DNA of 7,134 bases from an uncultured Bacteroidota bacterium. Its GTDB lineage: Bacteria; Bacteroidota; Bacteroidia; Chitinophagales; Chitinophagaceae. The position numbers and the translations under genes are program-made. Positions 1-6,247 of this stretch are shown here, piece after piece; within the stretch, counting starts at the first letter, position 1, and the number at the start of each line of letters is the position of its first letter. The notes under the pieces are model-generated. The model made no database searches and was not told where the DNA came from. It saw only the letters and a program-made list of their open reading frames with translations. Location: the NCBI GenBank assembly GCA_903879995.1, contig CAIRNW010000196.1:1-7134 (forward strand). The letters are read 5' to 3'.

Positions 1-1
1 T

Positions 2-238
2 CGTGGCTGGCTCATCAAGCCAAAACCTGAAAATGAAAAGTATTTAAAAATGGAAGATTGGAATCAACTTACAATTAAAGTCAAGGGGAATCAGGTTACC
101 ACGTATTTAAATGGTCACAAAATGGTTCAATTACAGGATGACAAAATTGGTGCAGGCGAGGGAGGGATTGCACTGCAAATTCATTCTGGTGGAGGTATTA
201 AAGTGCGTTGGAATAATTTAAAAATTAGAGAATTATAA
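2..238 (+). CDS. DUF1080 (3-keto-disaccharide hydrolase-like) protein, 3' end only
   Basis: This is the C-terminal part of a gene that begins left of the window. The frame is open from base 2 (reading RGWLIKPKPENEKYLKMEDW) and ends at TAA 236-238, so the ATG at 50 is internal, not the start; about 78 residues are visible. The segment EDWNQLTIKVKGN, then TYLNGHKM, then GGIALQIHSGG and a closing VRWNNLKIREL is the usual end of the DUF1080 concanavalin-like beta-sandwich, where a W-N-x-hydrophobic strand is followed by a strand with LNG and a final hydrophobic strand. Members of this family cleave or eliminate 3-keto-glycosides. The next gene, one base downstream, belongs to the same family, so this is a tandem paralogue pair. 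The signal peptide and active-site region lie outside the window, so localisation and activity cannot be judged. Family assignment is firm; substrate is unknown. Confidence 0.85.
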   Translation, partial: RGWLIKPKPENEKYLKMEDWNQLTIKVKGNQVTTYLNGHKMVQLQDDKIGAGEGGIALQIHSGGGIKVRWNNLKIREL

Positions 239-239
239 T

Positions 240-1007
240 ATGAGAAACATTACGCTGCTTGTTTTTGCTTGTTCAATTTTTATTAGTTGCCAAGCTCCTA
301 AAAAAATTGCTTCAGCTAATCAGTGGATCCAATTGTTTGACGGTAAATCGTTGGAAGGTTGGCGGGCCTACAATGGGAAAACACTTCCCCCTGGTTGGGG
401 TGTAGTGAATGGAGAAATGACGTTCAGTACAAAAATGATCTTAGAAAAAGATTATGATTATAAAGGAAGTAGAGACATCATTTACGGGGCGCGTGAGTTT
501 GATAATTTTGAATTAGTGGTGGAATGGAAAATACCTCCAGGCGGTAATAGCGGTATCTTCTATCACATTGCAGAAGGATATCGAGGTATACCAGAGGTAG
601 CACCGGAGTATCAATTAATTGATGACGAACATTACACTGATTTTCATGATATCACTGCTTATAATAAAAGTATTGGTGTAACAGTGAATCCACATCAGCT
701 CCAACCCTTACAGTCTACAGGAGCTGATTATGCCATGTATCCGCCAGACGCATCGCAAAAAGCAACCCGTCCAGCTGGGCAGTGGAACGAAACGCGTATC
801 ATTTTTACGGAGAAAGAAGTTCAACACTGGTTAAATGGAAAATTAATAGTTCGCTTTGCGCCTTGGTCAGAGGATTGGATGGCTAAAAAATCAAGTGGAA
901 AGTGGGGATTATCGCCTGACTATGGCAAGTTTAGAAAAGGATTTATTGGATTTCAGGATCATGGAAGTTCATTGTGGTTTAGAAATATAAGAATTAAGCC
1001 TCTTTAA
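240..1007 (+). CDS. DUF1080 (3-keto-disaccharide hydrolase-like) lipoprotein
   Basis: A complete 255-residue protein of the DUF1080 / 3-keto-disaccharide hydrolase family, which has a concanavalin-like jelly-roll fold. Residues 1-17 form a lipoprotein signal: a short basic start, a hydrophobic run and FISC with the candidate lipid-anchored Cys17 (a loose lipobox, common in Bacteroidota). Family landmarks follow in order: LFDGKSLEGW (32-41), GWGVVNGEM (52-60), EWKIPPGGNSGIFYHI (95-110), PEYQLIDDE (122-130), a WLNG strand (207-210) and a terminal GFIGFQDHGSSLWFRNIRI segment. Known members act on glycosides whose C3 hydroxyl has been oxidised to a ketone, releasing the aglycone or second sugar. 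The ATG begins one base after the upstream DUF1080 stop, and its own stop is one base before the oxidoreductase ATG, so the three are almost certainly one transcript with coupled translation. It probably acts on the periplasmic face of a membrane. The substrate cannot be inferred. Confidence 0.92.
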   Translation: MRNITLLVFACSIFISCQAPKKIASANQWIQLFDGKSLEGWRAYNGKTLPPGWGVVNGEMTFSTKMILEKDYDYKGSRDIIYGAREFDNFELVVEWKIPPGGNSGIFYHIAEGYRGIPEVAPEYQLIDDEHYTDFHDITAYNKSIGVTVNPHQLQPLQSTGADYAMYPPDASQKATRPAGQWNETRIIFTEKEVQHWLNGKLIVRFAPWSEDWMAKKSSGKWGLSPDYGKFRKGFIGFQDHGSSLWFRNIRIKPL

Positions 1008-1008
1008 T

Positions 1009-2352
1009 ATGGAAAAACGCGAGTTTGTAAAACTATCTACTATGGCGCTAGGTGCCTCATTGCTGCCGCTGTCAAGTTGGTCACGCGGCATGAGCAAATC
1101 TGTTATTCGAACTGCACATATTGGTGTAGGGAATATGGGATTGGAGGACTTAAAAGCAATTGCCTCTCACCCTCAAGTTGAAGTGGTTGCCCTTTGTGAT
1201 GTAGATCAAAACTACTTGGCTGCTGCTCAAAAACTATTTCCCAATGCCAAGGTGTTTAGTGACTATCGATTACTATTTAAAAAAATTCACCGGAAAATTG
1301 ATGCCGTAGTAGTTTCTACTCCTGATCACACCCATGCGCCAGCTTCTTTATTAGCTATGAAATATGGAAAAGCTGTGTATTGTCAAAAACCGCTGACTCA
1401 TTATGTAGCTGAATCAAGAGAGATGCGTCGTGTGGCAGAAAAAAAGGGACTTGTTACACAAATGGGAATCCAGGTTCATTCTTTTTATGATTATAAACTT
1501 GCCACACTTTTGATACGAGGTGGATTGATTGGTAAAGTGAGTAAAGTAATTGCTTGGTCCAACAAGAATTGGGGTTATAATGGTCCAACTCCAACCGGAG
1601 AGGATCCGATTCCAACAACACTTGATTGGAATTTATGGCTGGGAACTTCACCTGAAAGACCTTATAAAAAAGGGTACTTTCATCCCGGAAATTGGCGCAA
1701 ACTAGTGGACTATGGTTGTGCTACACTGGGAGATATGGGGGTTCATATTTTTGATACACCCTACAATGCCTTAGCGTTAGGAGTGCCCAGCACCATTACT
1801 AATAACTGTCGACCAGCCACAGGGTTTGGTTATCCCGAGCGCAATGTGGTCCATTATACATTTGAAGGAACAGCCTATACAACGCCAGTCTTTGAATGGG
1901 TTTGGTATGATGGAGTAGAAGGGCCTGCAGCTTCGCCTGAATTAAAATTACCCACTGGTATCACGCTGCCAGACCAGGGTGCAATTTTCATAGGAGAAAA
2001 TGAAAAGCGATTATTGTTGCCCCATTTTATGCAGTTACCTCGCTTATTACTTGGTGATTCAGTTGCCGAGTATGACATTAAGCAATTTGATCCCCAAGGT
2101 ATTTTAGGCGAACCTATTCGTGATTACGCAAAAGAGTCTCCATTGCATTATCATGAGTTTATCAATACTTGTTTGGGAAAAGCAACCTGTTCTGCCCCTT
2201 TTACTTACGCTGCTAAGCTCACAGAGACAATTTTGTTAGGCGTTATTGCAGGGCGTTTTCCTGGTAAGACCTTGCATTACGATAAAGAAAAATCCGCCTT
2301 TCGTGAAGCAGAGGCAAATATGTATTTAAGTGGGGCCTATAGAAACTTCTAA
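1009..2352 (+). CDS. Secreted Gfo/Idh/MocA family oxidoreductase
   Basis: A 447-residue NAD(P)-dependent sugar oxidoreductase of the Gfo/Idh/MocA family. Residues 1-26 look like a Tat-type export signal: KREFVK followed by a hydrophobic stretch ending at LSSWS; the first arginine of the twin pair is a lysine. The Rossmann domain starts near residue 33 with GVGNMG (39-44) as the GxGxxG dinucleotide loop and D64 at the end of the second strand (LCDVD). TPDHTH (104-109) and QKP (126-128) follow; QKP is the position of the family's EKP motif, with the catalytic-type Lys127 kept. The C-terminal half carries GDMGVH (241-246), where the family places substrate-binding Asp and His. As third gene of the cassette it is inferred to make the keto-sugar that the DUF1080 partners cleave. 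An exported enzyme of this type would need to carry a tightly bound cofactor, as in glucose-fructose oxidoreductase. It is convergent with the next gene, with only four bases between stop codons. Confidence 0.92.
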   Translation: MEKREFVKLSTMALGASLLPLSSWSRGMSKSVIRTAHIGVGNMGLEDLKAIASHPQVEVVALCDVDQNYLAAAQKLFPNAKVFSDYRLLFKKIHRKIDAVVVSTPDHTHAPASLLAMKYGKAVYCQKPLTHYVAESREMRRVAEKKGLVTQMGIQVHSFYDYKLATLLIRGGLIGKVSKVIAWSNKNWGYNGPTPTGEDPIPTTLDWNLWLGTSPERPYKKGYFHPGNWRKLVDYGCATLGDMGVHIFDTPYNALALGVPSTITNNCRPATGFGYPERNVVHYTFEGTAYTTPVFEWVWYDGVEGPAASPELKLPTGITLPDQGAIFIGENEKRLLLPHFMQLPRLLLGDSVAEYDIKQFDPQGILGEPIRDYAKESPLHYHEFINTCLGKATCSAPFTYAAKLTETILLGVIAGRFPGKTLHYDKEKSAFREAEANMYLSGAYRNF

Positions 2353-2356
2353 ACTT

Positions 2357-4840
2357 TTATTGCGTGGCTTGGCTTTTATTTCTCTTTTTTAGTTTTTGAT
2401 AATCCAAGAAGTAGATAAGCCTGGCAGTTAATTCTTTTCCTTGTTGTAAAGTAAGCACTTGCCTTAAATTTTTACCATAGGTTTGAAAGCGACTACCATC
2501 AATACTATAATCTAAGGGCATCCAATTTTTCCACCCAATGATTAAACGGCTGCCATACATAAAGTCCCAGGTATAGAAAACATCCAAGTTGTAAGCATTA
2601 TAGTTATTATCAACACCCGCTATAAATGGACGATCAATCCAATAGCCTTTTGCGTCTACATTAAAGAATTTTTCATAAGAAACTTTACTCCAGTAATGTC
2701 TGGCTCTAAGGGTAAGAAACATGCGCGGTGTAAAGTTGAGTAATCCGGTTAATAGGGTAGTGTGCTGAAAAACATCACGCCATCCAATGATAGGCTCTCC
2801 GTTTGTTTCTCTTCGGAATGCGTAACCTACATTTCCCATATCTTGACTTCCCTCGCTTCCAAGCGTAAGACTAAACCAATCATTAAATCGATATCGAAAC
2901 GAAAATTCATACCGAATAAATTCAGCATCATTGAAAGCAGGTGTAGTGGCATATCCTCCTTCTGCACTTACAAAAAATCTTTTACGACTGTCTGTACTTC
3001 CTGAAAAACCAACATAGTGCCAAGGCATCGATCGAACAGAGCGTCCCGGAGTGCGCAGCTCAAAAAAATCGTTTTGCCAAGTCGGTTTTGCTAAATATTG
3101 AATACTTATATCCCAAAAATTCCTAAGAAAGTAAAAAGCGCTTGCACCAATTTCAATTTCTCGCCAAGCGAATGGTTTATATAAATAGGAGTTAGAAGCC
3201 TTGAGCGTGTATCTATAACTTAAAAACTTTTTTGTTGGCGTAAACTGATTATAGCTAGCGTTTAAAATAGTATTGACTTCGTTGGGCGCTTGTAAATATC
3301 CTAAGTCATTGGGATCATAGCGGTCTGATTCAATACTTTGTGCCAAACTGAATTGCACTTTACCGCTTACTTTTCTAACACTTAATCGAGTGGTAAATCC
3401 GTCATAAGGGTTCTGACTTTTAATGGTGCTGTATCGAGCGGTTCCTGCTAATGAATAGCGATTATTTTTATCAAATAGAGCAAAATCTAAGGCTGATACA
3501 TTTGCATCTCTTGCAATTCCGCTTCGTACAACGTTGGTATTTGTAAAAGTGACGGACGAACGCCCTTTGAGCGCTTGATCCAGCACAATCAGATTGTAAT
3601 TGGTCAAAGGCTCTGTTTCAATATTTTCTCTTTTCCCTGTTGCACTGTTTTCTATAGTAGCATACATGGGGGCACTAACTGCATTGAAAACGGCAATACC
3701 TAAATTCTTTTTATTGCGTCCTGAAAATTTTGAAGCATTAATCAACTGGGTTACCCCCGGGTTATTAATGATCTTTAAATTAGGATCGTTTGCCACTTGA
3801 TTTTTTATCCCCCAATAGCCTCTTGGTGTAAGGCCAATCCTTCTACTATAAAAAAGACCTGCTTTATTGAACAGCTCAGTGCCTTCAGTAAAAAAAGGTC
3901 TGTTTTCTTGGAAGCGAACTTCAAAGGGAGATAAGTTTAATATTACATTGTCTGAAATTACTTGTCCAAAATCCGGCACCAATGTGGCGTCTAGCGTAAA
4001 GCTCTCGTTCACTCCCCATTTAAGATCCATTCCTCCGTTTCTCAACGTTTCTTTTACATTTCCTTTATTGGTTGGTGTATTTCTAAACCCGGCCGTTACA
4101 TAAGGCAAAACTGAAAGGCGAAGAGGCGGCTCAATGCCGCTAATCCCAGTTAAATCACCAAATTGATTTACAAAGCCTGCTTCATTAGGGTTTATCGAAT
4201 TCCAGTAGCTGCTTTCATTGAGTCTTCTACTAAAGCGTTGAAAATTGATTCCCCAGGATTGCTCTACTGCCTTTGAAAATCGTAGTGAGATATAAGGAAT
4301 TCGCATTTCCAAGGTCCAACCCTCTGGGGTAATTTGAACATTACTCTCCCAAACTGCATCCCAGCTGTAATCACTCGGGGGTCCAAATTGACTTTGGATG
4401 GAAGGAGAAAGTCTTCCGTCTGATTGTACATTTCGGCTGGTTACTGCAAATTGAAAACCATTTTGATTGTCATTATATGTATCAATGAAAGCAGCAAAAT
4501 AATCAACGTCCTGTCGCTGTTCTCCATCACGGGCTGTCAATTGCTTTCGTATCAGCTTCGGATCATCTTCTAGTTTTGCTGCTATATACAAGGCAACATC
4601 GTCATATAGCACCCATACGCTAGTCCTAAGTTTTGAAGGTTTTCCAAAATCTGGTGAATTGATAATAAAATCGGTAAGGGGGGCAGCCTGTTGCCAAGCT
4701 GAGTCCGTTATTTTTCCATCAATTTTTGGTACCTGCGCAGTGCGAACGGCAGTAGCTTTCCGAAGAATTATCCCTTGTTGCGTATTTGCAAGCACTGGGG
4801 TTAGAGAGAAAAGAAGACAGAGATAGATTAGTTTTTGCAT
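2357..4840 (-). CDS. CBM9-like domain + DUF5916 predicted outer-membrane protein
   Basis: An 827-residue protein with a signal peptide (MQKLIYLCLLFSLTPVLA, likely cut after Ala18). Residues about 33-205 form a CBM9-like beta-sandwich that begins with the characteristic KIDGKITDSAW, continues with VWVLYDDVALYIAAKLED and includes EGWTLEMRIPY. From about residue 238 to the end is DUF5916, identified by DLKWGVNESFTLDATLVPDF, then the GQ that completes PDFGQ, and RPFFTEG (314-320). The rest is rich in alternating aromatic strands (RYRFNDWFSLTLGS, LIYFLDYQ), as expected for an outer-membrane barrel. The start is placed at the ATG at 4840. A TTG nine bases upstream is in frame, but it lies only two bases from the AGGAG that would serve it and would add MPG before a normal signal peptide. 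DUF5916 proteins are common in Bacteroidota and their job is unknown; carbohydrate binding is suggested only by the CBM9 resemblance. The 95-bp gap to the upstream co-directional gene suggests its own promoter. Confidence 0.9.
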   Translation of the reverse strand: MQKLIYLCLLFSLTPVLANTQQGIILRKATAVRTAQVPKIDGKITDSAWQQAAPLTDFIINSPDFGKPSKLRTSVWVLYDDVALYIAAKLEDDPKLIRKQLTARDGEQRQDVDYFAAFIDTYNDNQNGFQFAVTSRNVQSDGRLSPSIQSQFGPPSDYSWDAVWESNVQITPEGWTLEMRIPYISLRFSKAVEQSWGINFQRFSRRLNESSYWNSINPNEAGFVNQFGDLTGISGIEPPLRLSVLPYVTAGFRNTPTNKGNVKETLRNGGMDLKWGVNESFTLDATLVPDFGQVISDNVILNLSPFEVRFQENRPFFTEGTELFNKAGLFYSRRIGLTPRGYWGIKNQVANDPNLKIINNPGVTQLINASKFSGRNKKNLGIAVFNAVSAPMYATIENSATGKRENIETEPLTNYNLIVLDQALKGRSSVTFTNTNVVRSGIARDANVSALDFALFDKNNRYSLAGTARYSTIKSQNPYDGFTTRLSVRKVSGKVQFSLAQSIESDRYDPNDLGYLQAPNEVNTILNASYNQFTPTKKFLSYRYTLKASNSYLYKPFAWREIEIGASAFYFLRNFWDISIQYLAKPTWQNDFFELRTPGRSVRSMPWHYVGFSGSTDSRKRFFVSAEGGYATTPAFNDAEFIRYEFSFRYRFNDWFSLTLGSEGSQDMGNVGYAFRRETNGEPIIGWRDVFQHTTLLTGLLNFTPRMFLTLRARHYWSKVSYEKFFNVDAKGYWIDRPFIAGVDNNYNAYNLDVFYTWDFMYGSRLIIGWKNWMPLDYSIDGSRFQTYGKNLRQVLTLQQGKELTARLIYFLDYQKLKKRNKSQATQ

Positions 4841-4851
4841 GCCGGGCAAAA

Positions 4852-4856
4852 CTCCT
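4852..4856 (-). promoter_or_regulatory. Possible ribosome binding site for the DUF5916 gene
   Basis: On the minus strand AGGAG lies 11 bases before the ATG at 4840 and only two bases before the in-frame TTG at 4849. The spacing is long for the ATG but far too short for the TTG, which favours the ATG. No other gene here has a clear Shine-Dalgarno sequence, and Bacteroidota often do without one, so this may be chance. Confidence 0.3.
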
Positions 4857-4935
4857 GCATTATCCTGGCATCAGCAAAATAAAATGATAAGTGGTTAGCT
4901 ATTAATTATGGTGGTTTTTATGATCAGGGGAACTG

Positions 4936-5664
4936 CTATTTAAATTGTTTCTTTAAAAATAGTACAACTCCCAGCAATAGTATAAATACCGCACTTCCTG
5001 CTGCTACTAAAGCTATAGTTGGATAGTCTGAGCTTCTTTTTGTATAAATGCCATAGAAGGCCCAAACGACCGGGAGAAGTACCGCCCAATTTTTTAAGGA
5101 TCTGCTTACCCATAAAGCAATGCCCGCACCAATTATAATTATAGTTTGAGTAATCTGTCGTTGAACTTCAGCTGAAATTGATATGTCTATTGAAACCAGT
5201 TGGGTAGTTGTATTGGCAATTGTAGCGATACAAATCCAACCCAAGTAAATGCCAAAGGTGATTTTTTCAATGAGTGGTGTTTGAGTGTGCTGTTGCAGGG
5301 TTATTTTGGCAAGTACAATTAGAAGACCTAACATAATGGCCAAAGAAAGGGGAATGAATTCTAGTTGCCAGGCTACTATCCATGCTCCATTTAATAGACA
5401 ACTTAGTATGAATAAATAAGGGCTGCTCGTTGTGCTGTTTTGCTTTATAAAAATTGCTCTAATTGTTACAACTAGTAGTAGTGAATAAATGACACTCCAA
5501 ATTCCAAACGTCTGTGGAGCAGGCGTGAATAAATTATCGTATTTGTCTGATAATTCCCGAATGGACTTTCCTCCTAATCCCCCAGTTACTGATACATAGT
5601 TAATATAGAGTGTCAGAAAAAGAAATAGCACATTTAAATACCGAACTTGAAAAATTCTTACCAT
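4936..5664 (-). CDS. Polytopic membrane protein resembling TspO/MBR (tryptophan-rich sensory protein) family
   Basis: A 242-residue integral membrane protein with about eight hydrophobic segments, near residues 10-26, 53-73, 83-101, 104-122, 136-157, 171-187, 192-207 and 216-237. Bacteroidota proteins commonly named tryptophan-rich sensory protein share the features seen here: an NLFTPAPQTFGIWSVIY block (44-60) between the first two helices, LNGAWIVAWQ (91-100), and YLGWICIATIANTTT (140-154). True TspO has five helices and about 160 residues and binds porphyrins or similar ligands. This longer group is a distant relative at best, and its role is not established. The N-terminus has no cleavable signal; the first helix probably stays as an anchor. 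The ATG at 5664 has no Shine-Dalgarno sequence. The gene is divergent from the repeat-protein gene with 61 bp between starts, and co-directional with the DUF5916 gene, with no functional link evident. Confidence 0.7.
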   Translation of the reverse strand: MVRIFQVRYLNVLFLFLTLYINYVSVTGGLGGKSIRELSDKYDNLFTPAPQTFGIWSVIYSLLLVVTIRAIFIKQNSTTSSPYLFILSCLLNGAWIVAWQLEFIPLSLAIMLGLLIVLAKITLQQHTQTPLIEKITFGIYLGWICIATIANTTTQLVSIDISISAEVQRQITQTIIIIGAGIALWVSRSLKNWAVLLPVVWAFYGIYTKRSSDYPTIALVAAGSAVFILLLGVVLFLKKQFK

Positions 5665-5683
5665 AGAGGGGATTTCGTAACTT

Positions 5684-5714
5684 GAAATTTACAAAAACAA
5701 ATTAACTTAACTAA
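5684..5714 (-). promoter_or_regulatory. Candidate Bacteroidetes-type promoter for the TspO-like gene
   Basis: On the minus strand TAAATTTC (5684-5691) matches the Bacteroidetes -7 box TAnnTTTG at all but the last base, 19 bases before the ATG at 5664. TTAG (5711-5714) lies 19 bases further upstream, where TTTG is expected. The region is very AT-rich, so chance matches are likely. The divergent repeat-protein gene must be served from the same 61 bp; its best candidate, TAACTTAA at 5703-5710 on the plus strand, is poor. Confidence 0.3.
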
Positions 5715-5725
5715 TTACCTAAGTT

Positions 5726-6118
5726 ATGTATAGGAATATTCTTCTACTTCTTTGTTTAATTTTTAATTCATTATTGTGTATGTCACAGCGGTTATATGAT
5801 GGATCGGGAAGTCAAATTGGTCGTGTGGATGGGGAACGTTATTATAGTGCTAGTGGTAGTCAAATTGGACGTGTCGAGTCACAACGTATCTATGACGGAT
5901 CTGGAAGACAAATCGGCAGAATTGATAGTGAAAGAATCTATGATGGGTCGGGCAGACAAATGGGCCGTTTTGAAGGAGAGAGGTTATATGATGGAAGTGG
6001 ACGCCAGATTGGACGTATCGAGGGCGATCGAATTTATGATGGTTCAGGTCGTCAAATTGGGAGATCCGAAGGCTTGCGCCGGATGCAAATGATTATCTTT
6101 TTTTACTTTTTTATGTAA
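5726..6118 (+). CDS. Small secreted protein of six 16-residue repeats (beta-flower-like)
   Basis: A 130-residue protein with an N-terminal signal peptide (residues 1-20, hydrophobic run LLLLCLIF, likely cut in CMSQ before Gln21). Residues 22-117 are exactly six head-to-tail 16-residue repeats with consensus R-I-Y-D-G-S-G-R-Q-I-G-R-(I/V)-(E/D)-G-E. Copy 2 is the most divergent (YYSASGSQ). The tail is RRMQMIIFFYFFM. Each copy has two short hydrophobic/aromatic strands separated by a glycine turn, suggesting a closed radial beta structure. It resembles Bacteroidota proteins that I recall being named 5-fold beta-flower protein, with IYD-S-x-x-x-x-IG-x-IES-type repeats; this is from memory, not a search. 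Function is unknown. The YDGSGR motif recalls RHS YD repeats, but the period and size do not fit. The start is the first ATG and gives a clean signal peptide. The frame stays open after the stop (see 6119-6241). Confidence 0.8.
   Translation: MYRNILLLLCLIFNSLLCMSQRLYDGSGSQIGRVDGERYYSASGSQIGRVESQRIYDGSGRQIGRIDSERIYDGSGRQMGRFEGERLYDGSGRQIGRIEGDRIYDGSGRQIGRSEGLRRMQMIIFFYFFM
5789..6076 (+). repeat. Six tandem 48-bp in-frame coding repeats
   Basis: Copies begin at 5789, 5837, 5885, 5933, 5981 and 6029, each exactly 48 bp and with no indels. Protein identity among copies is high, but the DNA has diverged at synonymous sites: the first Arg of the copies is encoded cgg, cgt, cgt, aga, agg and cga, and the Ser of DGSG by tcg, agt, tct, tcg, agt and tca (copy 2 reads SASG). 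This points to old duplications kept by selection on the protein rather than recent slippage. Confidence 0.9.
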
Positions 6119-6241
6119 TCAGTTCCGGAGGTTCAACATAAATATCATGCCCTCGGCAGTACCAAAGAATATCGGGCTGAGATTTTTGAGCTATTTAATT
6201 CGGTAACATTACATCTTCGTTCCTACTTGTCGGAAGAGTAA
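6119..6241 (+). other. Open frame continuing after the repeat-protein stop; possible gene remnant
   Basis: The 129 bp between the repeat-protein gene and the next convergent gene are not obviously non-coding. Directly after TAA 6116-6118 the same frame stays open for 40 codons to TAA 6239-6241, ending six bases before the stop of the minus-strand gene. The translation has a protein-like mix: SVPEVQHKYHALGS, then TKEYRAEIFELFNSVT, then LHLRSYLSEE, with an amphipathic helix-like second half. There is no in-frame ATG. I do not recognise a family. It could be the 3' remnant of a lost gene, a read-through extension, or chance; 40 open codons are not rare enough to exclude chance. Confidence 0.2.
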
Positions 6242-6247
6242 AGGTAT

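Noticed and set aside
1454..2078. Minus-strand open frames inside the oxidoreductase gene
   Set aside because: Both are short, lack family features and are antisense to a well-supported gene.
2762..4103. Plus-strand open frames inside the DUF5916 gene
   Set aside because: They are short antisense shadows of a clear 827-residue protein, with low-complexity translations and no recognisable domain.
4841..4849. TTG start at 4849 for the DUF5916 gene
   Set aside because: It would add MPG ahead of a normal signal peptide and sits only two bases from the AGGAG; the ATG at 4840 is the better start.
5789..6076. RHS/YD-repeat protein or CRISPR array
   Set aside because: YDGSGR resembles a YD motif, but the period is 16 rather than about 20 residues and the protein is tiny with no RHS core. 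As DNA the copies are directly abutting and diverged, with no spacers.
5796..6092. A 98-residue open frame overlapping the repeat-protein gene in another frame
   Set aside because: It stays open because the 48-bp period repeats the same out-of-frame codons; it has no signal peptide or family features, while the other frame has a clear signal peptide and perfect protein repeats.
6150..6209. Short frame starting ATG at 6150 (MPSAVPKNIGLRFLSYLIR)
   Set aside because: Only 19 codons, the possible GGAGG is about 17 bases away, and nothing else supports translation.
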